Part shown: positions 22,654 to 31,065 of the stretch, in pieces
How the letters are laid out: each line of letters opens with the position of its first letter
Position numbering within the stretch: position 1 is the first letter of the stretch
Source: Euzebyella saccharophila
GTDB taxonomy: Bacteria > Bacteroidota > Bacteroidia > Flavobacteriales > Flavobacteriaceae
Reading direction: 5' to 3'
NCBI RefSeq assembly: GCF_014855495.1
Contig: NZ_JACYFJ010000002.1
Span: forward strand, 496,001-560,000
Length of the DNA stretch: 64,000 nt
The notes under the pieces: generated by a model
Database searches by the model: none
What the model was told of the DNA's origin: nothing
What the model saw: the letters and a program-made list of their open reading frames with translations, nothing else
Program-made: the position numbers and the translations under genes

Positions 22654-24144
22654 ATGACTAAAAAAAAAGATTGGTTCAAGGATAGGAAATATATACATTT
22701 CACTAATAGAACACCAGGAGGAGCGAAAAAAGGGATTGAAAAGTTTCTTTCTAAACCAAAAAATATTAGTAGACACAGCTTCTCTCCTCTTATCCAAAAA
22801 AGCTTATCCAATCGACGATACAAATTTTCTTTTGACTCCGGTGGTAATTATAGAAGATCACATAAATCATATGAAAAAGGTCAATATGTTTCAAATCGAA
22901 AGATTAGAACAATTCTTTATGCTACACATTTAGATTCTCAAATATATTCATATTACAGCCAGAAGGTATTATCACCTATGTATGAGGATTATTTAGCAAG
23001 AGACCCACATTTGTATGAAGCCGTTACAGCTTACAGAAGTATCAAGGAAGAAAGCTCAGATTTCGGAAAAAATAATGTTCATTTTGCAAGAGACGTCTTT
23101 AATGAAATAAAAAAGCGAAAAGAGTGTGTTGCTTTGGCAATGGACATAAAAAATTTCTTTCCTAGTCTTGACCATCACATCTTAAAGAGGACTTGGTCAA
23201 AAATTTTAAAATCAAAGTCATTACCAAAAGATCACTTTAATATTTATAAATCTATCACTCGATTCTCATACGTCAAACTAAATGATTTGAGAACCCTAGG
23301 ACATAACTTTGATGAAAAGAAAATAAGTCTAAATAAAAGAAAAGGTCGTCATACCTTTTTTTACAACATAAAAGAATTAGTAAACTCTAACGTGATAATT
23401 CATAAAAACCAAAAAATTAACGAAAGTAAATCTCTAATTGGAATACCTCAGGGATTACCTATTAGCGCTTTATTAGCCAACATTTATATGTCTCCTTTCG
23501 ACGAAAAAATCATCGCCAAATTGGTCAAGAAGTATAATGTATTTTATCGGAGATACTCAGACGATATAGTATTTATCTGCAATAAAAACCAAATCAAAAA
23601 GGTAGAAGAGTTTGTTGATGAGAAGATTTCAGAAGTTAGGCTTACTATTTCTGAAGAAAAAACTGAAAGAACATTTTTTAAGAGTATCAACAATGAGTTG
23701 ATAAGTTACAAAAAGTGTAACCAAACTATAAAACTTAATGTTCCCTTTACTTACTTAGGGTTTGAATTTTATGGTAACCGCACCTTAATTAAGGCTTCAA
23801 ACATATCTGCTTTTTACAGGGAAATGAAACAAAGTATTTCTCGTAAACACCGATTTTCTGAAAAGATCAAGGAAAAACATCTACTTGACAGTACTCCCAT
23901 TTTCAAAACCAAAATTTATCGCTTATACTCTTATAGAGGTAGAAAAAGTAGAACTTTAAATAATCACTTAAAAACTAAAACCAATAATATAAAACCAAAG
24001 AAATTTCAAGGTAATTATTTCAAGTATTTGCATAAAGCCGCAAATGAGCTCGAAGCTCCTGAAATAAAAAGACAGCTTAGAAATCACTGGAAAATTCTTC
24101 AGCGTACTATGAAGAAGTATGATTTCAGCAATGTAAAAGATTAA
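22654..24144 (+). CDS. drt2: Defence-associated reverse transcriptase, DRT2 (UG2) type
   Basis: A 496-residue RT. The ATG at 22654 is preferred over a GTG nine codons earlier, which lies in the leader RNA. RT motifs: AMDIKNFFPSLD with Asp164, GIPQGLPISALLANIYM from Gly263, and the catalytic YSDD at 301-304 (RRYSDDIVFIC), then TYLGFEFYG. There is no maturase, HNH or integrase domain, so it is not a group II intron. The layout MTKKKDWFK start, HSFSPLIQKSLS, ILYATHLDSQIYSYYS, the basic SNISAFYREMKQSISRK region and QLRNHWKIL end matches what I recall of DRT2 RTs. These protect against phage by copying an upstream ncRNA into concatemeric cDNA. The AT-rich coding indicates horizontal transfer. Confidence 0.82.
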   Translation: MTKKKDWFKDRKYIHFTNRTPGGAKKGIEKFLSKPKNISRHSFSPLIQKSLSNRRYKFSFDSGGNYRRSHKSYEKGQYVSNRKIRTILYATHLDSQIYSYYSQKVLSPMYEDYLARDPHLYEAVTAYRSIKEESSDFGKNNVHFARDVFNEIKKRKECVALAMDIKNFFPSLDHHILKRTWSKILKSKSLPKDHFNIYKSITRFSYVKLNDLRTLGHNFDEKKISLNKRKGRHTFFYNIKELVNSNVIIHKNQKINESKSLIGIPQGLPISALLANIYMSPFDEKIIAKLVKKYNVFYRRYSDDIVFICNKNQIKKVEEFVDEKISEVRLTISEEKTERTFFKSINNELISYKKCNQTIKLNVPFTYLGFEFYGNRTLIKASNISAFYREMKQSISRKHRFSEKIKEKHLLDSTPIFKTKIYRLYSYRGRKSRTLNNHLKTKTNNIKPKKFQGNYFKYLHKAANELEAPEIKRQLRNHWKILQRTMKKYDFSNVKD

Positions 24145-24194
24145 GTTAGGTCAATTTTATTTGGTTAATTTTAGCCACAAGAAACAATTCCAAA

Positions 24195-25562
24195 ATGAAC
24201 GAATACCTTATTTATTTATTGGTGGGACTTGCCTGTCTAGCCATCGGCTATTTTTTAGGCAACTACATACAGCAATTGAAAACAAAATCTAACCAAAGCG
24301 CCTTGGAAGAACGTGAACAGCAATTGCATGCCAACCTATCTTCTTTGGAACAACGGTTGCGGCATGCCGAGGAGCATAAAATACATCTACAGGATGAAAA
24401 ATCGCAATTGAGCAACCAAATCATTCGCTATCAGGCAGACCTCGAAAATCTCCAAGCCAAAAACAACGAACAAAAAGAGGAAGTAGAAAAACTTCAGGAA
24501 AAGTTCACCAAGGAGTTTGAAAACCTTGCCAATAAAATTTTAGAAGAAAAAAGTCTGAAATTTACGGAGCGTAATGAAAAGAATATTAAAGATATACTTA
24601 CGCCACTTAATGAAAAAATTCAACTTTTTGAAAAGAAGGTAGAAGAGAGTCAAAAGGAAAATATCAGTATACATTCGGCCTTAAAAGAGCAGTTATTGAA
24701 CCTGCAAACGCAGAACTTAAAAATAACCCAAGAGGCAGAAAATCTCACCAAAGCCCTAAAAGGAGATAGTAAAATGCAAGGAAATTGGGGCGAATTGGTA
24801 CTAGAGCGCGTCTTGGAGAAATCAGGTTTGGAAAAAGACCGCGAATATTCCGTGCAGCAAAGCTTTACTAGAGAAGATGGCTCAAGGGTACTTCCCGATG
24901 TGATCATCAATCTTCCTGACGGCAAAAAAATGATTGTGGACTCAAAGGTATCCCTTACGGATTATGAGCGTTTTGTGAATGCGGAAGACGAGTTAAGGGA
25001 CAAGTACCTAAAAGACCACATCAACTCCCTACGAAAGCACGTAGACCAATTGTCCGCTAAAAAGTATGAGGACCTCTACGAAATGGAAAGTCCGGATTTT
25101 GTATTGATGTTCGTACCTATAGAACCGGCTTTTGCTATCGCTATAAATAATGACAACACCCTTTACAACAAGGCCTTTGAAAAGAATATTGTCATCGTGA
25201 CCCCTTCAACCCTTTTGGCCACTCTGCGTACCATTGACAGCATGTGGAACAATGAAAAACAACAGCGTAATGCTATTGAAATTGCGCGACAAGCAGGAGC
25301 GCTTTACGATAAATTTGAAGGATTCGTTACCGACCTCACCAAGGTGGGCAAAAAAATGGACGAGGCCAAATCTGAATACAAAGGCGCTATGAACAAGCTT
25401 TTTGAAGGGCGCGGCAATATTATCATCAGTATAGAAAAGTTGAAAAAAATGGGTGCCAAAGCGAAAAAAACACTTCCCGAGCCTATTATGAAAAGAGCCC
25501 AAGCGGACGATTTTGAAGATTTGGAAGCCGACACCTCCAATAGCGGCAGACTCAACCTTTAA
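24195..25562 (+). CDS. rmuC: DNA recombination protein RmuC
   Basis: A 455-residue RmuC-family protein. An N-terminal membrane helix (about 4-22) is followed by a long coiled coil (about 30-190, rich in Glu, Gln, Lys) and then the RmuC core with GNWGELVLERVLEKSGLEKDREY, LPDVIINLPDGKKMIVDSKVSLTDYERF and TPSTLLATLRTIDSMW. The core has a PD-(D/E)xK-like pattern (LPDV...VDSKV). RmuC limits inversion of short inverted repeats and has been linked to cutting foreign DNA in some bacteria. It marks the return to ordinary core sequence 50 bp after the RT gene. Confidence 0.93.
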   Translation: MNEYLIYLLVGLACLAIGYFLGNYIQQLKTKSNQSALEEREQQLHANLSSLEQRLRHAEEHKIHLQDEKSQLSNQIIRYQADLENLQAKNNEQKEEVEKLQEKFTKEFENLANKILEEKSLKFTERNEKNIKDILTPLNEKIQLFEKKVEESQKENISIHSALKEQLLNLQTQNLKITQEAENLTKALKGDSKMQGNWGELVLERVLEKSGLEKDREYSVQQSFTREDGSRVLPDVIINLPDGKKMIVDSKVSLTDYERFVNAEDELRDKYLKDHINSLRKHVDQLSAKKYEDLYEMESPDFVLMFVPIEPAFAIAINNDNTLYNKAFEKNIVIVTPSTLLATLRTIDSMWNNEKQQRNAIEIARQAGALYDKFEGFVTDLTKVGKKMDEAKSEYKGAMNKLFEGRGNIIISIEKLKKMGAKAKKTLPEPIMKRAQADDFEDLEADTSNSGRLNL

Positions 25563-25573
25563 CAAGTATTCCT

Positions 25574-25939
25574 ATGAAAAAACCATTGTTTATAACCCTG
25601 GGCATCATTGTAGCAGTTTTCGCCCTTATTTACGCCTTTATCTATTTTGTTCCCTATAGCGATGGTATCCGTTCCGGAGAACTCATAAAAATAAGTCACA
25701 AGGGAGTCATAATTAAAACTTGGGAAGGGCAGATTAGTCAAGGGATTTCCGGGGCACAGATTTTCTCATTTTCGGTTTTGGACAAGGACAAAGATGTGAT
25801 TGAGAAATTACAGCAGTACCAAGGCCAGTACGTAAAACTTCATTACACAGAGCGTTTTGCCACATTTTTCTGGCTTGGCGATACCAAATATTTTATAACC
25901 GATGTTCAAAAGGAGCAATCCCCTCATTTTAGAAATTAA
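25574..25939 (+). CDS. Small membrane-anchored conserved protein
   Basis: A 121-residue protein with one N-terminal membrane helix (LFITLGIIVAVFALIYAFIYFV, about 5-26) and a short outer beta domain (SGELIKISHKGVIIKTWEGQISQG, YVKLHYTERFATFFWLGDTKYFI). Proteins like this are sometimes labelled 6-phosphogluconate dehydrogenase in flavobacterial genomes, but nothing here resembles that enzyme. No catalytic motif is seen. It sits 11 bp after rmuC and its stop overlaps the thioesterase start by one base, so the three genes probably form an operon. Function unknown. Confidence 0.78.
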   Translation: MKKPLFITLGIIVAVFALIYAFIYFVPYSDGIRSGELIKISHKGVIIKTWEGQISQGISGAQIFSFSVLDKDKDVIEKLQQYQGQYVKLHYTERFATFFWLGDTKYFITDVQKEQSPHFRN

Positions 25940-26484
25940 TGGAAGAATTTAAAAGTTCCAAAGAATCAAGGGTTTCCATTACAGAGTTGATGCTTCCCTC
26001 CCATTCCAATTTTGGCGGAAAGGTACACGGTGGCCATATTCTCAACCTTATGGACCAAATTGCCTTTGCCTGTGCCTCTAAACACTCGCAGTGCTATTGT
26101 GTAACGGCATCGGTCAATCGGGTCGATTTTTTACATCCTGTAGAAGTAGGTGAATTGTTGACCCTTAAAGCATCCATCAATTATACAGGTAGAACTTCTA
26201 TGGTTGTTGGTGTGCGGGTAGAATCTGAAAATATTACCAAGGGAACGAAAAGACATTGTAACTCTTCTTATTTCACCATGGTGGCGAAAGACGAAAACGG
26301 TAACAGCATTCCGGTGCCCGGATTGATTCTCGAAACCGAACAAGGAATAAGACGTTTTGCCCGAAGTAAAAAAAGAAAAGAAGAGGCGTTTATCAGGGAT
26401 ACCCAATTTGAAAGCTCCCATTTTAAAATGGCTGACCATGTGGATAGTTTATCCGGTGAAAACGTACAGGTCAATCTTAAATAA
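25939..26484 (+). CDS. Acyl-CoA thioesterase, hotdog fold
   Basis: A 181-residue acyl-CoA hydrolase of the YciA/BFIT-like 4HBT family. The hotdog core shows FGGKVHGGHILNLMDQIAFACASKHS (helix with the conserved Gly-His-Asp elements), VTASVNRVDFLHPVEVGELLTLKASINYTGRTSMVVGVRVESENI and HCNSSYFTMVAKDENG. It should hydrolyse medium or long acyl-CoA in the cytosol. The C-terminal 45 residues are charged and helical, beyond the core. It overlaps the upstream small membrane protein gene by one base and ends at a strong terminator. Confidence 0.9.
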   Translation: MEEFKSSKESRVSITELMLPSHSNFGGKVHGGHILNLMDQIAFACASKHSQCYCVTASVNRVDFLHPVEVGELLTLKASINYTGRTSMVVGVRVESENITKGTKRHCNSSYFTMVAKDENGNSIPVPGLILETEQGIRRFARSKKRKEEAFIRDTQFESSHFKMADHVDSLSGENVQVNLK

Positions 26485-26518
26485 AAAACTCCCTATAATT
26501 TCTTACAGGGAGTTTTTT
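26483..26518. terminator. Bidirectional terminator between thioesterase and pgl
   Basis: A 12-bp stem (26483-26494 with 26507-26518) with A-run and T-run arms, usable from both convergent genes. Confidence 0.9.
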
Positions 26519-26535
26519 GTACCTTATTGATGCTG

Positions 26536-27249
26536 CTAAGATAAATTGGCCGCCGCATCCTCATCTAAAAACCAGTACAGTTTTTTGGATTTTGGGTTGA
26601 CCAAAGAAGCGGGGTAATTTTCGTAATCCCCAGTTTTATTGATAATTTCACTCACCTTCGGGGCTTTTCCGGCACCGGTAACCAAAAAGGCGACTTCCTT
26701 TGCCCCATTAATGATTTTACCAGTGATGGACACTCTTTTTTGTCCCGAACCCGGATGTACGGCCACTTCACATGATTTTTCTGAATGCCACAAATGAATT
26801 TCATGCGGAAAAACAGAAGCTGTATGCCCATCATCACCCATCCCTAAAATAACCAAATCAAACTGTGGCATCCCATCAACTGCCGGCAGGTTTTCAGCTA
26901 AAATTTCTGAATACCTTAGTGCCTCTTTTTGTGGCTCATCTTCTCCTTTAATTCTATGAATGTTCTCATAAGGGATATCTATCTTGGCAAGTAAATGCTC
27001 TACGGTCATTTTAAAATTACTGTCCGCATCCGTAGGAGGAACACAACGCTCGTCTCCCCAATAAAAATGAATTTGCTTCCAGTTGATGCTCGAACCGAAC
27101 TTTTCCGCGAGGACATCAAATACTATTTTAGGGGTACTACCCCCGGAAAGCGCCACATGAAACAACTCTCCACTCTTTACTTTGTCAGCAAAAAAGCTTG
27201 AAAATTGTTCGGCTACTTCCTGTTTGTCTTTATATATTTTTAATTCCAT
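26536..27249 (-). CDS. pgl: 6-phosphogluconolactonase
   Basis: The second enzyme of the oxidative pentose phosphate pathway, hydrolysing 6-phosphogluconolactone. The start at 27249 gives MELKIYKDKQEVAEQF; the frame is open further upstream but those residues run into zwf and do not look like the family. Motifs are HVALSGGSTPKIVFDVL (phosphate loop), HFYWGDERCVPPTDADSNFKM and DLVILGMGDDGHTASVFPH with the catalytic His. The 237-residue length is typical of DevB-type lactonases. It lies 31 bp after zwf in the same direction. Confidence 0.95.
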   Translation of the reverse strand: MELKIYKDKQEVAEQFSSFFADKVKSGELFHVALSGGSTPKIVFDVLAEKFGSSINWKQIHFYWGDERCVPPTDADSNFKMTVEHLLAKIDIPYENIHRIKGEDEPQKEALRYSEILAENLPAVDGMPQFDLVILGMGDDGHTASVFPHEIHLWHSEKSCEVAVHPGSGQKRVSITGKIINGAKEVAFLVTGAGKAPKVSEIINKTGDYENYPASLVNPKSKKLYWFLDEDAAANLS

Positions 27250-27280
27250 GCTACAATTTTTATTATCAATCTTCTTTCGC

Positions 27281-28813
27281 CTAGCAGATAACGCAAAAAC
27301 CAGGGTCATCGGTCAGATTTGGCCCAGGATTTCTCCACTCACCAATTCCTTCAATCAATTCGTCTGCGTTCTCAGGTCCCCAAACACCGGCAGCATAACC
27401 ATACATTCGCACATCTTTGCCATCTTCCCAATATTTTAGGATAGGATCTACAAACTCCCAAGCCGCTTCCACTTCGTCTGCCCTTGAATAAAGAGTGGCA
27501 TCACCTTGCATAGCATCTAAAAGCAACCTCTCATAGGCGTCCATAACGTGGGTTTCTACCAAGTTGGAATAGTAAAAATCCAAATTTGCGCGCTCCACTT
27601 TAAATCCTTGACCCGGTACTTTTACACCAAACTTCACCAAGATACCCTCATCTGGCTGAATTCTAATAATCAACTTGTTATCCTTATCATGTACTCCAGA
27701 ATCCTTAAAGATTTGATGATGGGGCGTTTTAAAATGAATGACCACCTCGGTTACTTTTGTAGGCATCCTTTTGGCGGTTCTCACATAAAAAGGGGTGTCT
27801 TTCCATCGCCAGTTATCCACAAAAAACTTAATGGCCGCATAGGTCTCCGTGGTGGAATTTTCATCAACACCATCCTCCTCTCGATAACCCTTTACTTCAT
27901 TTCCATCTATAATCGATTTGGTATACTGAGCCCTTATAGTATTGTCATATAGGGTTTGATCGTCCTTCATGATTCGAAGTGATTTCAGGGCCTTCACCTT
28001 TTCATCCCTAATATCTTCGGGTGCATCGCTAATCGGTGGTTCCATAACAACCAATGAAACAATCTGTAACAAGTGGTTTTGAAACATATCTCTCAACGCT
28101 CCGGACTTATCATAGTAACCACCTCGCTTCTCCACTCCAACTTCCTCGGCATTAGTAATTTCTACATGGTGAATGTAATTTCTGTTCCAAAGTGGTTCAA
28201 AAATACTGTTGGCAAAACGCGTTACCAGTAGATTTTGAACCGTTTCTTTACCTAGATAGTGGTCAATTCTATAAATCTGGTGCTCCTTAAAAAACTGTTG
28301 TAACCCCTTATTAAGTTCAATGGCCGTATCCAAACTATAGCCGAAGGGTTTTTCCACTACTAGACGTTTCCAACCGTTATTCTGGGTGCTCATACCTGCA
28401 TCTGCCAAGCGTTGGGCTATGGTTTCATAAAGCGTAGGGGGCGTGGAGAGGTAATAAATAATGTTCCCTGAGGTATTGTATTTATTTTTAAGGTCCTCTA
28501 CCCTAGTGCGCAATCTGCTATAATCTGTATCATAACTGCCGCCCAAATCCTCATAAAAGAATTTATTGGCAAAATCTTTTATGTATGACTCGTCCTTATC
28601 CTTGATTTTTTCTTTTAGATATGAGCTTTCCAGAACCACTCTGTTCCTAAATTGAGTATCTGTCATATCACTTCTACTAGCACCCAGAACCACAAAATTG
28701 TCCGGTAGTTGCTCCGCCACGTATAGATTGAACAAAGCGGGTACTAGTTTTCTTGCTGTAAGGTCACCAGAGGCGCCAAATATCACAAGAATTTGATTTT
28801 CTGTTTTATTCAT
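27281..28813 (-). CDS. zwf: Glucose-6-phosphate dehydrogenase
   Basis: Oxidises glucose 6-phosphate to 6-phosphogluconolactone with NADP+. The 510-residue protein has the Rossmann start VIFGASGDLTARKLVPALFNL (GASGDLTARK is the coenzyme-binding signature), the EKPFG element (VVEKPFGYSL), and the substrate and catalytic motif YRIDHYLGKETVQN with its His. It starts an operon with pgl, and gnd is divergent 150 bp away, so all three oxidative pentose phosphate genes are together. Confidence 0.97.
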   Translation of the reverse strand: MNKTENQILVIFGASGDLTARKLVPALFNLYVAEQLPDNFVVLGASRSDMTDTQFRNRVVLESSYLKEKIKDKDESYIKDFANKFFYEDLGGSYDTDYSRLRTRVEDLKNKYNTSGNIIYYLSTPPTLYETIAQRLADAGMSTQNNGWKRLVVEKPFGYSLDTAIELNKGLQQFFKEHQIYRIDHYLGKETVQNLLVTRFANSIFEPLWNRNYIHHVEITNAEEVGVEKRGGYYDKSGALRDMFQNHLLQIVSLVVMEPPISDAPEDIRDEKVKALKSLRIMKDDQTLYDNTIRAQYTKSIIDGNEVKGYREEDGVDENSTTETYAAIKFFVDNWRWKDTPFYVRTAKRMPTKVTEVVIHFKTPHHQIFKDSGVHDKDNKLIIRIQPDEGILVKFGVKVPGQGFKVERANLDFYYSNLVETHVMDAYERLLLDAMQGDATLYSRADEVEAAWEFVDPILKYWEDGKDVRMYGYAAGVWGPENADELIEGIGEWRNPGPNLTDDPGFCVIC

Positions 28814-28909
28814 ACCTGTTGAAAAAATTTAAGGCGTAAAAGTATTTAAAAGAATGAGCAATAGCAACGAGTTTACCCTAACTTAATCCGTTGTCTCATA
28901 ATTTTCATT

Positions 28910-28917
28910 TAATTTTG
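28910..28917 (+). promoter_or_regulatory. Bacteroidota -7 promoter element of gnd
   Basis: TAATTTTG matches TANNTTTG; a GTTG lies 16 bp upstream (28890-28893), shorter than the usual spacing. The gnd ATG at 28972 is 54 bp downstream. Confidence 0.45.
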
Positions 28918-28971
28918 GGATGGTTCTAACATAAGAATTAAAAACCCACTGAAATAACACAAATATTGAAT

Positions 28972-30384
28972 ATGGAGGATACATATGATTTTGGATTGGT
29001 TGGCCTAGGTGTCATGGGGCGCAACTTTATATTGAATGTCGCAGATAATGGTTTTACCGCTTTCGGACATGATTTGGATGCCGAAAAGGTAAAAGCCCTA
29101 CAAGAAGAGGGTGGCGATCATGCCAAGGTAAATGCTTCAACCAGTATCAAAACATTTGTTAAGGCTTTAAAGCAGCCAAGGAAGATTATGTTGTTGGTAC
29201 CGGCGGGTAAAATTGTTGATTCGGTAATTGAAAGTCTTTTGCCACATATAGATCGTGGAGACATAATTATAGATGGCGGTAACTCCTTTTTTACGGATAC
29301 GGACAGACGTGAGGACTATTTACAGGCCAAAGCCATTAACTTCTTTGGGGCAGGCGTATCCGGAGGGGCAAAAGGAGCCAGATTGGGGCCCAGCATTATG
29401 CCAGGTGGGTCAAAATCTGCCTACACGCATATAAAACCAATTTTTGAGGCCGTTAGCGCTAAATATAAGGGCGAACCTTGTGTGGCTTATTTAGGCCCTA
29501 AATCTTCGGGAAATTATGTAAAAATGGTTCACAACGGCATTGAATACGGGTTGATGCAGTTGACCTCCGAAATTTATGACTTGTTAAAGAAGGTGGGAGA
29601 TTTCTCGAACCAAGAATTGCATGAGGTCTATTCGAAATGGAACGAGGGTAGGTTACAATCATTTTTAGTGGAAATCACCTCAAAAATATTTATTCAGAAG
29701 GACGATTTAAACCTTAGTAAATTAGGATTGCTTGATCAGATATCGGACAAAGCCAAACAGAAAGGTACCGGTAAATGGACCAGCCAGAATGCCATGGATT
29801 TGGGCATACCGGTTCCATCGATAGATATTGCCGTTAGTATGCGTGAAATTTCTGCCCTAAAGGTGGAAAGAACAGCCGCCGATGCTCTTTATGATAAGCC
29901 CGAGGTTAAAAAAATAGATAAGGCCGAACTTGAGAAAATGGCCGAAGAGGCCCTTTATTTCTCGTTTATTATGACCTATGCCCAAGGTTTACACCAATTG
30001 GCAGATGCTTCAAAAGAATACGGTTATAATTTGGATATAGCTACCATAACCAAGATTTGGAGAGCTGGTTGTATCATCAGGGCCGGTTTATTGGCAGATA
30101 TCACAGAAGCATTCCAAGCAGAACCTAATTTGCCCAACCTATTGGTTTCTCCCAATTTTGTAGAAAAAGTAAAAGGAACTTTAGCTTCCGCAAGAAAGCT
30201 AGTAGCCCATGCCGCACAGAATGGGATTCCTTTACCGGGACTTACCAATTCTTTGACCTATTTTGATGCGTATACCTCTGAAAGACTTCCTTTAAACCTT
30301 ATTCAGGCACAGAGGGATTTCTTTGGCTCGCATACCTATGAAAGACTGGACAAAGAAGGTATTTTTCATACAGAGTGGGAATAA
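28972..30384 (+). CDS. gnd: 6-phosphogluconate dehydrogenase, decarboxylating
   Basis: Converts 6-phosphogluconate to ribulose 5-phosphate and CO2, yielding NADPH. The ATG at 28972 is preferred to a TTG two codons before it and gives 470 residues. The N-terminal Rossmann loop is FGLVGLGVMGRNF, DIIIDGGNSFFTDTDRR lies near 100-117, and the catalytic region YLGPKSSGNYVKMVHNGIEYG contains the Lys-x2-His-Asn signature. The C-terminal helical domain ends with the usual substrate tail HTYERLDKEGIFHTEW. It forms cytosolic homodimers. A DUF3124 gene follows 24 bp later. Confidence 0.97.
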   Translation: MEDTYDFGLVGLGVMGRNFILNVADNGFTAFGHDLDAEKVKALQEEGGDHAKVNASTSIKTFVKALKQPRKIMLLVPAGKIVDSVIESLLPHIDRGDIIIDGGNSFFTDTDRREDYLQAKAINFFGAGVSGGAKGARLGPSIMPGGSKSAYTHIKPIFEAVSAKYKGEPCVAYLGPKSSGNYVKMVHNGIEYGLMQLTSEIYDLLKKVGDFSNQELHEVYSKWNEGRLQSFLVEITSKIFIQKDDLNLSKLGLLDQISDKAKQKGTGKWTSQNAMDLGIPVPSIDIAVSMREISALKVERTAADALYDKPEVKKIDKAELEKMAEEALYFSFIMTYAQGLHQLADASKEYGYNLDIATITKIWRAGCIIRAGLLADITEAFQAEPNLPNLLVSPNFVEKVKGTLASARKLVAHAAQNGIPLPGLTNSLTYFDAYTSERLPLNLIQAQRDFFGSHTYERLDKEGIFHTEWE

Positions 30385-30408
30385 ATAAAAGCGATTAACC
30401 CCTATTAG

Positions 30409-30936
30409 ATGGGCACATTACGTAAAAATACGGTTTGGATAGTTATTTTATGCTTTTTAGGCTTCGCTTGTAAAAATCCCAATACGGGAAATTCCCCGGT
30501 CGAGATTTTAGACGAACATGCCATAGAAAGGGCAGTGAAAGACAATACCCCCAATAATGCCGTAAATGAGGTATATGTGCCTATTTATTCTGATATCTAC
30601 AACCAGACGCGAGATAGTAGAACCTTGCTAACCGCTACTCTTAGCATAAGGAACACTAGTAGTAAGGATAGTCTCTTTATTAATAAGATCGATTACTTCA
30701 ACACCCAAGGAGATTTGGTGCGAAGCTACTTGAACAACAGCATTTATTTGAAGCCTCTGGAAACCATTGATTATGTAATTGAAGAGCAAGATAAGGAAGG
30801 AGGATCAGGTGCTAATTTCATCATTCACTGGTACGGTAAAAGTAGCCTTAATCCTTTATTTCAAGCTGTAATGGTTGGCGGTTTGGGGTCACAGGCCTTT
30901 TCTTTTACTACGGAAGGCATTCCTGTATCCAAATGA
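30409..30936 (+). CDS. DUF3124 lipoprotein
   Basis: A 175-residue lipoprotein. The leader VWIVILCFLGFAC gives lipidation at Cys21, followed by a mostly beta domain with VYVPIYSDIYNQTRDSRTLLTATLSIRNTSSKDSLFI, typical of DUF3124, an uncharacterised envelope family. The domain resembles an immunoglobulin-like or DUF11-like sandwich, with a KPLETIDYVIEEQDKEGGSGANFIIHW segment. It is probably read from the gnd transcript (24 bp gap). Role unknown; no catalytic residues stand out. Confidence 0.8.
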   Translation: MGTLRKNTVWIVILCFLGFACKNPNTGNSPVEILDEHAIERAVKDNTPNNAVNEVYVPIYSDIYNQTRDSRTLLTATLSIRNTSSKDSLFINKIDYFNTQGDLVRSYLNNSIYLKPLETIDYVIEEQDKEGGSGANFIIHWYGKSSLNPLFQAVMVGGLGSQAFSFTTEGIPVSK

Positions 30937-31065
30937 TTCTGCCATTTTACATAGATTGCAGTACATAGAATATTCTCCATCGTTTTCGTTGTTTATGCTA
31001 CTTATTCTTATATTCGTTGGTTGAACTTAGGGTCTCCCCTTAACCTATACGGCCCTCACCAACTT

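Noticed and set aside
22347-22661. Plus-strand frame of 104 codons read as an ordinary gene
   Set aside because: It starts at a GTG without context, lies within a structured leader and runs to the RT start. It is treated as part of the ncRNA and neo candidate instead.
22654-24144. Retron or group II intron RT
   Set aside because: There is no maturase/X domain or HNH domain and no intron domain V sequence downstream. The catalytic box is YSDD rather than YADD, and the size and tail fit DRT2 better.
25574-25939. 6-phosphogluconate dehydrogenase label for the small membrane protein
   Set aside because: Only 121 residues with a membrane helix; no Rossmann loop or catalytic motif. The true gnd is at 28972.
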